From Phytopseudomonas seleniipraecipitans (GTDB taxonomy: Bacteria > Pseudomonadota > Gammaproteobacteria > Pseudomonadales > Pseudomonadaceae): 64,000 nt of DNA. Location: positions 168,908 to 232,907 of the forward strand of contig NZ_FNBM01000008.1 of assembly GCF_900102335.1 (NCBI RefSeq), given 5' to 3'. A program made the translations under genes and the position numbers. Below the pieces are notes generated by a model that saw nothing but the letters and a program-made list of their open reading frames with translations, ran no database searches and was not told where the DNA came from. Positions 51,744 to 61,268 of this stretch are shown here, piece by piece; positions within the stretch are counted from its first letter, which is position 1; each line of letters starts with the position of its first letter.

Positions 51744-52196
51744 TCACAGGTCGCGCATCATCACCAGGGTAATCTCGTCGTTATCGACAACTTCACGAAC
51801 CAGGCTGTAGCCCAGCAGTGCATAGAAGGCCCGAGCGGTCAGTGAAGACGGTACGGCAAGCCGCTGCACGCCGGCCTGCTTTGCCATAAGTTCGATGGCG
51901 CTCATCAGCGCCCGCCCCACTCCGCAGCCTTGCACAGCCGGGGTGACGAACACCGTTCTGACCACCTCGCCATCCAGACTGGCCGTGCCGACGATGGCAC
52001 CCTCTCGCTCAGCCACCAGCACCTGACGCACGACAAGCAGCCGGGTCACCGCAGCAGCGCTAAAGTTGCCCGCAACCCGCTCGATCACCGTTGCCGGATA
52101 GTCCTGCGCATTGCTATGGCGTAGCGCCTGGATAACCACCCGGCTGATCGCCTCGGCATCGTCCGGGCCGGCCGCGCGGATACAGAGGTCACTCAT
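51744..52196 (-). CDS. GNAT-family N-acetyltransferase
   Basis: 150 residues with the acetyl-CoA motif VTPAVQGCGVGRALM near 88-102 and a C-terminal AFYALLGYSLVRE. The start MSDLCIR overlaps the upstream DUF4345 stop by 8 bp. Substrate unknown. Confidence 0.88.
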   Translation of the reverse strand: MSDLCIRAAGPDDAEAISRVVIQALRHSNAQDYPATVIERVAGNFSAAAVTRLLVVRQVLVAEREGAIVGTASLDGEVVRTVFVTPAVQGCGVGRALMSAIELMAKQAGVQRLAVPSSLTARAFYALLGYSLVREVVDNDEITLVMMRDL

Positions 52197-52605
52197 CCGT
52201 CGCGTATCGCTGCGGTTCACCGCGCCCGCGCAGGCGCTGCAGAAGCCAGCCTGCAACCCCAGCGGAGACAATCTCGAACAGCGCGGCCCAGAGGTTGAAG
52301 GTCTGCTGCGCCCCGCCATCGAGCCACAGCCCAACGATACGCCCGAGCGCCAGACTGGCGTATAGCACCAATAGCAGTAGCAGCACTGGGCGAGTCAGAT
52401 CACGCAACCACAGGCCCAGACCAAGAAATACCGCCATACCGATCTGCAGGGCGCCGTAATAAGCGCGCACATCGGTGACCGCTGCGGCCTCCATCAGCAG
52501 CATGCCGCTGACCGCGCCCATTTCTTGTGGTCGCAGGAAGTAGGCGACGCCAAACCCGGCAAGCACAAGGATCTGAGCAGCGAGAAATACACGGGCAATC
52601 AACAT
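52189..52605 (-). CDS. DUF4345-like small membrane protein
   Basis: 138 residues, four hydrophobic segments (VFLAAQILVLAGFGVAYFL, MAVFLGLGLWL, VLLLLLVLYASLALGRIV, AALFEIVSAGVAGWLL). Start MLIARVF with GGAG upstream; the much longer open frame is an artefact of antisense coding over the downstream genes. Translationally coupled to the GNAT gene. Function unknown. Confidence 0.82.
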   Translation of the reverse strand: MLIARVFLAAQILVLAGFGVAYFLRPQEMGAVSGMLLMEAAAVTDVRAYYGALQIGMAVFLGLGLWLRDLTRPVLLLLLVLYASLALGRIVGLWLDGGAQQTFNLWAALFEIVSAGVAGWLLQRLRGRGEPQRYATDE

Positions 52606-52818
52606 GAACAGGCTCCTCGGGCGGCGATGAACAGTCAGCATATGCCACTTTTGCCGATGCACCGTGGCTCTATTCTGCAGCCTCCGATGAGCTGGCAGCC
52701 ATGGCGATGAGATGCCCCCTGGAGCGGTTCGCCAAATCCCGCGGATCGGCCTGACAAGGCTCAAGCAAATCAACTCGCGCAGCGCTATGCTCGCTCGACA
52801 TTCAGCGAGGATTTCTGC

Positions 52819-53253
52819 ATGCGCCCACTGCTTTTGCTCGCCGGTTTGTTCGCCGGTATCGCCCAGGCCGCCGAGCCACTCACCATCGACGTGCACCGCG
52901 ATGCCAACTGCGGCTGCTGCACGGGCTGGATCAGCCACCTGCAGGCCAACGGTTTTCAGGTCAATGATCATGTCGAGACCGACATGCACGCGGTCAAGGA
53001 GCGCCTCGGGGTTCCCGAGCACCTGGGGTCGTGTCACACGGGCGTGATTGATGGCAAATTCGTCGAAGGCCATGTGCCGGCGGCAGACATCTTGAAGCTG
53101 CGCCAACGCCCGGATCTGCTCGGTATCGCTGCTCCCGGCATGCCCACCGGCTCGCCCGGCATGGAGCGCGGCAATATTCGCGACGCCTATCAGGTTATCG
53201 GTTTGGACGCACAAGGCGGCGAAAGCGTGGTCAGTAGCTACCCGGGCAATTGA
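52819..53253 (+). CDS. DUF411 periplasmic metal-binding protein
   Basis: 144 residues. Signal peptide (LLLAGLFAGIAQAA), then a thioredoxin-like CGCC motif in DANCGCCTGW and GSCHTGVIDGKFVEGHVP. DUF411 proteins are often linked to copper or silver handling. No copper resistance genes are adjacent. Confidence 0.88.
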   Translation: MRPLLLLAGLFAGIAQAAEPLTIDVHRDANCGCCTGWISHLQANGFQVNDHVETDMHAVKERLGVPEHLGSCHTGVIDGKFVEGHVPAADILKLRQRPDLLGIAAPGMPTGSPGMERGNIRDAYQVIGLDAQGGESVVSSYPGN

Positions 53254-53277
53254 ATCGCCCATTGAAAGGACATCGCC

Positions 53278-54141
53278 ATGCGCTGGAAACGAGCACGACG
53301 CAGTGACAACGTAGTGGATGCGCGCGGCGGCGGAGGCTCGCGGTTTGGTGGTGGGCGAGGCCTGGGCCTTGGCGGCATCGCCATTGTCGTGGTGGTCGGC
53401 CTGCTGATGGGACAGGACCCGATGCAGATTCTTGGCCAGCTGGCCGGACAATCTGGCGGCTACCCAACGAGCCAGACGGAGCAACCGGCGGAGAATGACG
53501 AACAATCGCAATTCGTAAGAGCCGTGCTCGGCGATACCGAGGATACCTGGCGCGAAATATTCCAATCCGCTGATCGCCAGTACCAGGACCCAACCCTGGT
53601 GCTGTTCGATGGCGGCGTGAATTCGGCCTGCGGCTTCGCCAGCTCGGCAGTCGGCCCGTTCTATTGTCCGGGCGACAAGCAGGTCTACCTGGACCTGAGC
53701 TTCTTCCGCGACCTGGAGCAGCGCTACGGTGCGGCGGGCGACTTCGCCCAGGCCTATGTGATCGCGCACGAGGTCGGCCACCACGTACAAACCCTGCTCG
53801 GCGTCTCTGCCAAGGTCAACGCAGCACGCCAGCGCGGCGAGAACCTGGAGGGCGCCGACGGTCTGCTGGTACGCCAGGAGCTGCAAGCCGACTGCCTGGC
53901 AGGTATCTGGGCACACCACGCGCAGCGGCGCCTGGACTGGCTCGAGCCCGGCGATCTGGAGGAGGCGCTGAACGCTGCCAATGCCATTGGCGATGACCGT
54001 CTGCAACAACAGTCGCGCGGCCGGGTGGTGCCGGACTCGTTCACTCACGGTACCTCGGAGCAACGCGTGCGCTGGTTCACCACCGGCTTCGAAGGCGGCA
54101 AGGTCAATGCGTGCGACACCTTCTCCAGCGCGCAGCTGTAA
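53278..54141 (+). CDS. YpfJ-type neutral zinc metallopeptidase
   Basis: 287 residues. Gly-rich N-terminus, one membrane helix (LGGIAIVVVVGLLMG near 35) and the zinc motif HEVGHH (near 163) with a downstream ELQADCLAG glutamate. Location is inner membrane or periplasm. It starts 25 bp after the DUF411 gene; co-transcription is likely. Confidence 0.88.
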   Translation: MRWKRARRSDNVVDARGGGGSRFGGGRGLGLGGIAIVVVVGLLMGQDPMQILGQLAGQSGGYPTSQTEQPAENDEQSQFVRAVLGDTEDTWREIFQSADRQYQDPTLVLFDGGVNSACGFASSAVGPFYCPGDKQVYLDLSFFRDLEQRYGAAGDFAQAYVIAHEVGHHVQTLLGVSAKVNAARQRGENLEGADGLLVRQELQADCLAGIWAHHAQRRLDWLEPGDLEEALNAANAIGDDRLQQQSRGRVVPDSFTHGTSEQRVRWFTTGFEGGKVNACDTFSSAQL

Positions 54142-54265
54142 TTCGCCGGCTTAACCACAAGCAGCGCACGATCCGCCCGGCGTCACGGTAGTCGAGGCTC
54201 GAGCGCTGTACCTAAAACAGACCGGGCAGGCATACTTCACACTTTTACCGTCGGGCACTCTTCAC

Positions 54266-55333
54266 ATGCGCATTCTCGTCACCGGCGGCGCGGGCTTCAT
54301 CGGCTCCGCGCTGATTCGTCACCTGATCACCGATACCGATCATGAGGTGCTCAACCTCGACAAACTGACCTACGCCGGCAACCTTGAGTCCTTGCAGCAG
54401 GTAGCCGGCAACCCGCGCTACAGCTTCCTGCAGGCGGACATCGGTGATCAGGCGGCAGTGACCGAGGCGCTGCAGGCGTTTCAGCCGGACGCCATCATGC
54501 ACCTGGCTGCCGAGTCGCACGTCGACCGCTCCATCGACGGCCCCGCAGCATTTATTCAGACCAATATCGTCGGCACCTATGCCCTGCTCGAAGCCACTCG
54601 TGCCTACTGGCTGGGCCTCGACGAGCCGCGGCGTCAGGCGTTTCGCTTCCACCACATCTCCACCGACGAGGTGTACGGCGACCTGCACGGCGTCGACGAC
54701 CTGTTCACCGAGCAGACGCCCTACGCACCCAGCTCGCCCTATTCGGCCAGCAAGGCCGCCTCGGATCATCTGGTACGCGCCTGGCAGCGCACCTACGGCC
54801 TGCCGGTGCTGCTGACCAACTGCTCGAACAACTACGGCCCGTACCACTTCCCCGAGAAGCTGATCCCGCTGGTCATCCTCAATGCGCTGGATGACAAGCC
54901 GCTGCCGGTGTATGGCAACGGTCAGCAGGTGCGCGACTGGCTGTTCGTCGAGGACCACGCCCGCGCCCTGCTGCAAGTGGTGAGTCGCGGCACGGTTGGT
55001 GAGACCTACAACATCGGTGGCCACAACGAGCAGAAGAACCTCGACGTGGTGCATGCCATCTGCGACCTGCTCGACGAGCTGCAACCGCGTGCTGCGGGCA
55101 GCTACCGCGAGCAGATCACCTTCGTCACCGACCGCCCCGGCCATGACCTGCGCTACGCCATCGACGCCAGCAAGATCGAGCGCGAGCTCGGCTGGACGCC
55201 AGCGGAAACCTTTCCCAGCGGCCTGCGCAAGACCGTGCGCTGGTACCTGGACAACCTCGACTGGTGCCGCCGCGTACAGGACGGCAGTTATCAGCGTGAG
55301 CGGCTCGGCGCCCCCAAGGAGCAACAACAGTGA
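54266..55333 (+). CDS. rmlB: dTDP-glucose 4,6-dehydratase
   Basis: 355 residues, extended SDR. NAD motif TGGAGFIG at 7-14, catalytic STDEVYG and YSASKAASD. Second step of dTDP-L-rhamnose synthesis. Overlaps rmlA by 4 bp. Gene order here is B-A-C-D, not the B-D-A-C known from P. aeruginosa. Confidence 0.96.
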   Translation: MRILVTGGAGFIGSALIRHLITDTDHEVLNLDKLTYAGNLESLQQVAGNPRYSFLQADIGDQAAVTEALQAFQPDAIMHLAAESHVDRSIDGPAAFIQTNIVGTYALLEATRAYWLGLDEPRRQAFRFHHISTDEVYGDLHGVDDLFTEQTPYAPSSPYSASKAASDHLVRAWQRTYGLPVLLTNCSNNYGPYHFPEKLIPLVILNALDDKPLPVYGNGQQVRDWLFVEDHARALLQVVSRGTVGETYNIGGHNEQKNLDVVHAICDLLDELQPRAAGSYREQITFVTDRPGHDLRYAIDASKIERELGWTPAETFPSGLRKTVRWYLDNLDWCRRVQDGSYQRERLGAPKEQQQ

Positions 55334-56199
55334 AAGGCATCATCCTCGCCGGCGGCTCCGGCACCCGTCTGCACCCGATTACCTTGGGCGTCTCCAAGCA
55401 GCTGCTGCCGATCTACGACAAGCCGATGATCTACTACCCGCTGTCGGTGCTGATGCTGGCCGGCATCCGCGAGATTCTGATCATCTCCACGCCCCATGAC
55501 CTGCCGCAGTTCCAGAAGATGCTCGGCGACGGCAGCCAGTTCGGCCTGCAGTTGAGCTACGCCGAACAGCCCGAGCCGGATGGCCTGGCGCGCGCCTTCA
55601 TCATTGGCGAGCAGTTCATCGGCATTGATCCGGTGTGCCTGATCCTCGGCGACAACATCTTCCACGGGCAGCACTTCACCGAAAAACTGCTGCGTGCTGC
55701 GAGCGCGGACAAAGGCGCTACGGTGTTCGGTTACTGGGTACGCGACCCGGAGCGATTCGGCGTGGTCGAGTTCGATGCTCAGGGCCAGGCCATTTCCATC
55801 GAAGAAAAGCCTGCCCAGCCGCGCTCGCAATACGCAGTGACCGGGCTGTATTTCTACGACAACGACGTGATCGAGATCGCCAAGGCGGTCAAACCATCGC
55901 CGCGCGGCGAGCTGGAGATCACCGACATCAACAACGCCTACCTGCAGCGCGGCGACCTGCGTGTCGAGCGTTTCGGCCGCGGTTTCGCCTGGCTCGACAC
56001 CGGCACGCACGACAGCCTGCTGGAAGCCTCGCAGTACGTGCAAACCATCGAGCATCGCCAGGGTCTGAAAGTCGCCTGCCTGGAGGAAATCGCCTACGGG
56101 CAGGGCTGGATCGACCGTGACCGGTTGCTGGCCCAGGCCAAGGCCTTCGGCAAGACCGGTTACGGCCAGTACCTGTTCAGCCTGGCTGAGGACAACTGA
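55330..56199 (+). CDS. rmlA: Glucose-1-phosphate thymidylyltransferase
   Basis: 289 residues starting with GTG that overlaps the rmlB stop. Nucleotidyltransferase motif GGSGTRLHPIT near residue 8, then LILGDNIFHG and EEKP. First step of the pathway: glucose-1-phosphate plus dTTP to dTDP-glucose. Ends 1 bp into rmlC. Confidence 0.96.
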   Translation: MKGIILAGGSGTRLHPITLGVSKQLLPIYDKPMIYYPLSVLMLAGIREILIISTPHDLPQFQKMLGDGSQFGLQLSYAEQPEPDGLARAFIIGEQFIGIDPVCLILGDNIFHGQHFTEKLLRAASADKGATVFGYWVRDPERFGVVEFDAQGQAISIEEKPAQPRSQYAVTGLYFYDNDVIEIAKAVKPSPRGELEITDINNAYLQRGDLRVERFGRGFAWLDTGTHDSLLEASQYVQTIEHRQGLKVACLEEIAYGQGWIDRDRLLAQAKAFGKTGYGQYLFSLAEDN

Positions 56200-56744
56200 T
56201 GCAAGTTATTCAAACCGCTATTGCCGATGTACTCATTCTGCAGCCCAGGGTATTCGGGGATGACCGCGGCTTCTTTTTTGAAAGCTTCAATGCCAAGGCT
56301 TTCACGGAAGCGACCGGTCTGAATCCAAATTTTGTGCAGGACAACCACTCCCGCTCGCAGCGCGGCGTGCTGCGCGGCCTGCACTATCAGGTGCAACAGG
56401 CTCAGGGCAAGCTGGTGCGCGTTACTGCGGGCGAGGTATATGACGTTGCCGTGGACCTGCGCCGTCAGTCGCCAACCTTTGGCCAGTGGGTTGGTGCCCA
56501 TCTTTCTGCCGACAACAAGCGGCAGATGTGGGTGCCGGAGGGTTTCGCCCATGGCTTTCTGGTGCTCAGCGAGTTCGCCGAATTCCTCTACAAGACCACC
56601 GATTACTACGCGCCCGCTTTTGAGCGCTGCATCCGCTGGGATGATCCCAAACTGGCCATCGACTGGCAGTTGCAGGGTGAGCCCAAGCTATCGGCGAAGG
56701 ATCAGCAAGGTCTGGCATTCGACGAGGCCGAGCTGTTCTCATGA
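56199..56744 (+). CDS. rmlC: dTDP-4-dehydrorhamnose 3,5-epimerase
   Basis: A 181-residue cupin. Catalytic His and neighbours in QDNHSRSQRGVLRGLHYQ and WVPEGFAHGFLVLS. Third pathway step. The ATG overlaps the rmlA stop by 1 bp and the end overlaps rmlD by 4 bp. Confidence 0.96.
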   Translation: MQVIQTAIADVLILQPRVFGDDRGFFFESFNAKAFTEATGLNPNFVQDNHSRSQRGVLRGLHYQVQQAQGKLVRVTAGEVYDVAVDLRRQSPTFGQWVGAHLSADNKRQMWVPEGFAHGFLVLSEFAEFLYKTTDYYAPAFERCIRWDDPKLAIDWQLQGEPKLSAKDQQGLAFDEAELFS

Positions 56745-57610
56745 AAATTCTTTTGCTCGGCCAGCACGGCCAGGTCAGCCGCGAGCTGCAATTGCTACTT
56801 AGTAAGGAGCACGAGCTCATCGTGCTGGGCCGCGAGCAAGTCGACCTCGCCGATACCGGGCGCCTTCGTGAAGCCGTACGCCATCTGCGCCCGGAGTTGA
56901 TCATCAATGCCGCCGCGCACACGGCGGTCGACACCGCCGAAAGCGAGCCGGAAGCCGCCTTCGCCATCAACGCCATCGCCCCCGGCGTCCTCGCCGAAGA
57001 GGCAGCCAGGCTCGACGTGCCGCTGATTCACTACTCCACTGACTATGTGTTCGATGGCAGCAAGCTCGGCGCCTACGACGAGGATGACCTGCCCAATCCA
57101 TTGGGTGTCTACGGCAGCAGCAAGCTGGCCGGCGAACAAGCCATCGCGGCGGTCGACGGCAAACATCTGATCCTGCGCACCAGCTGGGTGTATTCGCGGT
57201 ACGGGCGTAACTTCCTGCTGACCATGCAGCGCTTGCTGCAAGAGCGCGAGCAACTGAGCGTGGTCGCCGACCAGATCGGCGCGCCGACCTGGGCGGGCAG
57301 CATCGCCGCCGCCACCGAACAACTGGTCCAGCGCTGGCAAGGTGGTCAGCCTGGCGCCTGGGGGCTCTACCATTTCACCGCCCAAGGCGAGACCTCCTGG
57401 TTCGGCTTCGCCGAGGCCATCGCCGCGCAGCTGCTGACGCAAGGCAAACCCGCGGCGCGCCTCACGCCGATTGCCACCCGCGAGTACCCGACACCCGCCC
57501 AACGCCCGCTCAATTCAAGACTGGACTGCAGCCGCCTGGAGCGTGACTGGGGCGTGCGCCTGCCGGATTGGCAGGATGGCCTGCTGGAATGCCTCAGCAA
57601 CCCGCGCTAA
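56741..57610 (+). CDS. rmlD: dTDP-4-dehydrorhamnose reductase
   Basis: 289 residues, SDR fold. N-terminal LLLGQHGQVSREL in place of the usual GxxGQLG loop, STDYVFDG, and YGSSKLAGE catalytic Tyr/Lys. Final NADPH step to dTDP-L-rhamnose, used for LPS, rhamnolipid or glycan decoration. No glycosyltransferase gene lies in the window. Confidence 0.95.
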   Translation: MKILLLGQHGQVSRELQLLLSKEHELIVLGREQVDLADTGRLREAVRHLRPELIINAAAHTAVDTAESEPEAAFAINAIAPGVLAEEAARLDVPLIHYSTDYVFDGSKLGAYDEDDLPNPLGVYGSSKLAGEQAIAAVDGKHLILRTSWVYSRYGRNFLLTMQRLLQEREQLSVVADQIGAPTWAGSIAAATEQLVQRWQGGQPGAWGLYHFTAQGETSWFGFAEAIAAQLLTQGKPAARLTPIATREYPTPAQRPLNSRLDCSRLERDWGVRLPDWQDGLLECLSNPR

Positions 57611-57618
57611 CGCCACCC

Positions 57619-57651
57619 CGTAGCCTGGGTTGAGCGCGGCAATACCCAGGG
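57619..57651. repeat. Short CGTAGCCTGGGTTGAGCG repeat
   Basis: A single copy of the element found as an inverted pair at 8018-8131. It ends in ATACCCAGG. Located between rmlD and dctB. Confidence 0.6.
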
Positions 57652-57740
57652 GCGTTCCTGGGTTTCGCCACTTTTGACCCGAGCTACCAGGCTGAACGCT
57701 TCTGCGCTCATAATGCCCGGGTCTTCACGGCGCCTACTTG

Positions 57741-59558
57741 ATGAACACGATTCCCACCACCATGCCCAAACGCCCCCGCTGGCGCAGCCTGGCCATCCTG
57801 GCGCTGCTGCTCGCACCACTGCTGTGGCCGCTGCAGCACCTTGCCGAACGCTACTACCGTGCCGAGCTGACCGAGCAGAACCGGCAGACCCTCGACCTGT
57901 ATGTCGCCAACCTGCTGGGCACCCTGCGCCGCTATGAAGTGCTGCCGCCGATTCTCGGCGATCTGCCGGGCCTGCGCACGGTATTGACGACGCCGGGCGA
58001 TGCAGACGCTCAGGCTGCCGCCAACCAACTGCTCAAGCGCGTACGCCAGCAGACCGGCGCCGACGTGATCTACCTGATGAACCCCGCCGGCGAGACCCTG
58101 GCGGCCTCCAACTGGGATCAGCAAGACACCTTCGTGCGCGGCAACTTCGCCTTCCGGCCGTACTTTCAGGAAGCGCTGGCAGGCCGCCTGGGACGCTTCT
58201 TCGGCCTCGGCACCACCTCCGGCAAGCGCGGCTATTACTTTGCCTCCGCCGTTTATGATGGCAACCAGAAGATCGGTGTGATGGTCATCAAGGTCGATCT
58301 CGACCACACCGAAAGCCTGTGGGGCAATACACCGGAGCAGTTGCTGGTGACTGACGGCAATGGCGTGGTGATCCTGACCTCGCGCCCCGACTGGCGGTTT
58401 CACGCCAGCCGCCCACTGGACAAGGCAGAGCGCGCCTCCATCGCCGCCATTCAGCCTTACCCGACGCAATCACCGCCGCCCCTGCAGCTGGACCCCGAGG
58501 TCTGGCTGACACAAAGCCGGGTGCTCGACGAGACCGGCTGGAGCGTCAGCATTCTCGCCCCGCGCGTAGTGCTCGACCGCTCGGTGCGCACTGTGGTGGC
58601 GATCGGCGGCGGTGCGCTGCTGGTGCTGATCCTGCTGCTCGGACTGATGATGCAGCGCCGTCGCCATTACCTCGACCGCATCGCCCTCAGTACCCGCGCC
58701 CGCCAGGAGTTGGAGCAGCGCGTGCAGGAGCGCACCCAGGACCTTGAGCGCCTCAACAGCCGCCTCAAGCAGGAAGTATTGGAACGTGAGCAAGCCCAGC
58801 AGGAGCTGGTGCAAGCCCAGGACGAACTGGTGCAGGCGAGCAAACTGACGGCCCTGGGCACCATGAGCGCCAGCATCAGCCACGAACTCAACCAGCCGCT
58901 GGCGGCCATCCGCAGCTACGCCGAGAACGCCGGCGTACTGCTCGACCACGAACGCACCGAAGACGCCCGTGGCAACCTCAAGCTGATCAGCCAGCTCACC
59001 GAACGCATGGCCTCGATCATCGCCCACCTGCGCGCCTTTGCCCGCCGCGACCGGCATGCGCCGGAAAGCGTCGCCCTGCAGCCGGCCATCGACGATGCCC
59101 TGGCGCTGCTGGCCAAACGCCGTCGGGCCATGGACGTGGAGTTGATCCGCGACCTGCCCGACGCCACGCTGTGGGTACAGGCCGGCGAGACGCGCCTGCG
59201 CCAAGTGCTCAGCAACCTGTTGGCCAACGCCCTCGACGCCCTTGGCGAACGGGCGCAACCGCGACGTATCTGGATCAGCACTGAAGTGCACGACAACCTG
59301 GTCGAACTGCACCTGCGTGACAACGGCCCGGGCTTCTCCGAAACGGCGCTGGCGCATGCTCGCGAACCCTTCTTCACCACCAAAACCAGCGCCCAGGGCC
59401 TCGGCCTCGGCCTGGCAATCTGCGATACCCTGATGCGCGCCCTGGGCGGCGAATTGCTGTTCAGCAACCACCCCAATGGCGGCGCCCACCTGATCCTGCG
59501 CCTGCACACAGCTGAAAATGGCGTGAACATCCAGCCGCCCGAGGACTTCGCCGTATGA
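57741..59558 (+). CDS. dctB: C4-dicarboxylate sensor histidine kinase
   Basis: 605 residues. Two membrane helices (near 15-32 and 285-310) bracket a periplasmic double-Cache/PAS sensor (FVRGNFAFRPYFQEAL), then a coiled coil and the kinase core: His in SISHELNQPLAAI, HATPase LGLGLAICDTL. It senses succinate/fumarate/malate and phosphorylates DctD. The ATG at 57741 was chosen over the adjacent in-frame TTG. Overlaps dctD by 4 bp. Confidence 0.92.
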   Translation: MNTIPTTMPKRPRWRSLAILALLLAPLLWPLQHLAERYYRAELTEQNRQTLDLYVANLLGTLRRYEVLPPILGDLPGLRTVLTTPGDADAQAAANQLLKRVRQQTGADVIYLMNPAGETLAASNWDQQDTFVRGNFAFRPYFQEALAGRLGRFFGLGTTSGKRGYYFASAVYDGNQKIGVMVIKVDLDHTESLWGNTPEQLLVTDGNGVVILTSRPDWRFHASRPLDKAERASIAAIQPYPTQSPPPLQLDPEVWLTQSRVLDETGWSVSILAPRVVLDRSVRTVVAIGGGALLVLILLLGLMMQRRRHYLDRIALSTRARQELEQRVQERTQDLERLNSRLKQEVLEREQAQQELVQAQDELVQASKLTALGTMSASISHELNQPLAAIRSYAENAGVLLDHERTEDARGNLKLISQLTERMASIIAHLRAFARRDRHAPESVALQPAIDDALALLAKRRRAMDVELIRDLPDATLWVQAGETRLRQVLSNLLANALDALGERAQPRRIWISTEVHDNLVELHLRDNGPGFSETALAHAREPFFTTKTSAQGLGLGLAICDTLMRALGGELLFSNHPNGGAHLILRLHTAENGVNIQPPEDFAV

Positions 59559-60940
59559 GCACCATCGACGCCCGCACCCAGGTCCTGCTGATCGACGATG
59601 ATCCCCACCTGCGCCAGGCCCTCAGCCAGACCCTCGACCTTGCAGGTCTCAAGGTCGCCACGCTGGCCGATGCCAAAGGGCTCGCCGAGCGCATCGATCG
59701 TGACTGGCCGGGCGTGGTGGTCAGCGATATCCGCATGCCCGGTGTCGACGGTCTGCAATTGCTGCAGCAACTGCACGAGCAGGACCCCGAACTGCCGGTA
59801 TTGCTGATCACCGGCCACGGCGATGTGCCCCTGGCCGTGCAGGCGATGCGCGCCGGTGCTTATGACTTCCTGGAAAAACCCTTCGCCAGCGAAGACCTGC
59901 TGGAAAGCGTGCGCAGGGCCCTGGCCTTGCGCCGCCTGGTACTGGACAACCGCAGCCTGCGCCTGGCCCTTGCCGACCGCCAGCAGCTTGCAGGCCGCCT
60001 GGTTGGCCACTCGGCCGCTATCCAGCGCCTGCGCGAGCAGATCGGTTCTCTGGCGAGCATCAGCACCGATGTACTGATCCTTGGCGAAACCGGCGCCGGC
60101 AAGGAGGTGGTTGCTCGCGCCCTGCACGACCTGTCGAACCGCCGTGACGGGCCGTTTGTGGCCATCAACGCCGGCGCATTGGCCGAATCGGTGGTGGAAA
60201 GCGAGCTGTTCGGCCACGAGCCCGGCGCCTTCACCGGCGCGCAGAAACGGCGCATCGGCAAGTTCGAATTCGCCAACGGCGGCACGCTATTTCTCGATGA
60301 GATCGAGAGCATGAGCCTGGATGTGCAGGTCAAACTATTGCGCCTGCTGCAGGAGCGTGTAGTCGAGCGCCTTGGCGGCAATCAGTTGATCCCGCTGGAT
60401 ATCCGGGTAATCGCTGCCACCAAGGAAGACTTGCGGGCCGCCGCTGACCAGGGCCGCTTCCGGGCGGACCTGTACTACCGGCTGAACGTCGCGCCGCTGC
60501 GCATTCCACCGCTGCGTGAACGCGGTGAAGACATTCTCCTGTTGTTCCAGCACTTCGCCAATACCGCGAGCGCACGCCATGGCCTGCCTGAGCGCGAGTT
60601 GCAGCCCGGTCAGCGCGCCATGCTGCTGCGCCATCCCTGGCCCGGTAACGTACGCGAACTACAGAACGCGGGGGAACGCTTCGCGCTCGGCCTGGAGCTT
60701 GGGCTTGAGTTGATGCTCGACAATCAGCTGCACCATGCACCACTGATTGGCAGCCTGAGCGAGCAGGTCGAAGCGTTCGAGCGCGCTCTGATCGCCGCGG
60801 AACTGGCACGCTCCCACAATTCCCTGCGCAGCCTGGCGGAAGCTCTGGGCCTGCCCCGCAAGACACTGCACGACAAACTGCGCAAGCACGGCTTGAATTT
60901 CTCGGACTCCGGCGGAAGTTCGCCAGAGGATGCGGAATAA
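59555..60940 (+). CDS. dctD: Sigma-54-dependent response regulator
   Basis: 461 residues: receiver (LLIDDDPHLRQA, Asp in VVVSDIRMPGVDG), AAA+ domain with Walker A GETGAGKEVVA and the sigma-54 contact loop GAFTGA, and a C-terminal Fis-type HTH (LAEALGLPRKTLHDKL). It should activate the sigma-54 promoter found 160 bp downstream. Confidence 0.94.
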   Translation: MSTIDARTQVLLIDDDPHLRQALSQTLDLAGLKVATLADAKGLAERIDRDWPGVVVSDIRMPGVDGLQLLQQLHEQDPELPVLLITGHGDVPLAVQAMRAGAYDFLEKPFASEDLLESVRRALALRRLVLDNRSLRLALADRQQLAGRLVGHSAAIQRLREQIGSLASISTDVLILGETGAGKEVVARALHDLSNRRDGPFVAINAGALAESVVESELFGHEPGAFTGAQKRRIGKFEFANGGTLFLDEIESMSLDVQVKLLRLLQERVVERLGGNQLIPLDIRVIAATKEDLRAAADQGRFRADLYYRLNVAPLRIPPLRERGEDILLLFQHFANTASARHGLPERELQPGQRAMLLRHPWPGNVRELQNAGERFALGLELGLELMLDNQLHHAPLIGSLSEQVEAFERALIAAELARSHNSLRSLAEALGLPRKTLHDKLRKHGLNFSDSGGSSPEDAE

Positions 60941-61268
60941 ATAAGCGGATTTCTGCCGATACTGCCGAGCACTGCGCCATACGCATCCCCCGAGGCCGCC
61001 ACCCGTCTAGCGGATGAAAAAAGCGTAATTGGAACAATCCTTGATTGGTGAGGCTTTGCGAGAGGCGCATAGCAGCTCTGCGCATTCGGGTCGCGTGCTG
61101 GCACAGCGCTTGCTATTGTTCAAACCAGCGAAAAACAAGTACAAGTCCAGGCTAATCGCTGCCAACCGATACGCCGCAAAAAAAGCGGCAATCCTCGACT
61201 TGCTCTTGTTCGCTCGTTTTAGCGCCTCGGCGCCTCGCACGATATCCAACAACAAGAGGAAGCATCGC
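60941..61268 (+). other. Intergenic control region of dctPQM
   Basis: Contains the sigma-54 promoter at 61099-61115. Just upstream GCGCA and TGCGC form a spaced inverted repeat (about 61066-61084) that could be part of a DctD site. No gene here. Confidence 0.5.
61099..61115 (+). promoter_or_regulatory. Sigma-54 promoter of dctP
   Basis: TGGCACAGCGCTTGCTA, an almost perfect -24/-12 element (GG at 61100-61101, N10, GC at 61112-61113). It lies about 150 bp upstream of dctP and downstream of the activator gene dctD. This is the classical DctBD-controlled arrangement. Confidence 0.88.
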
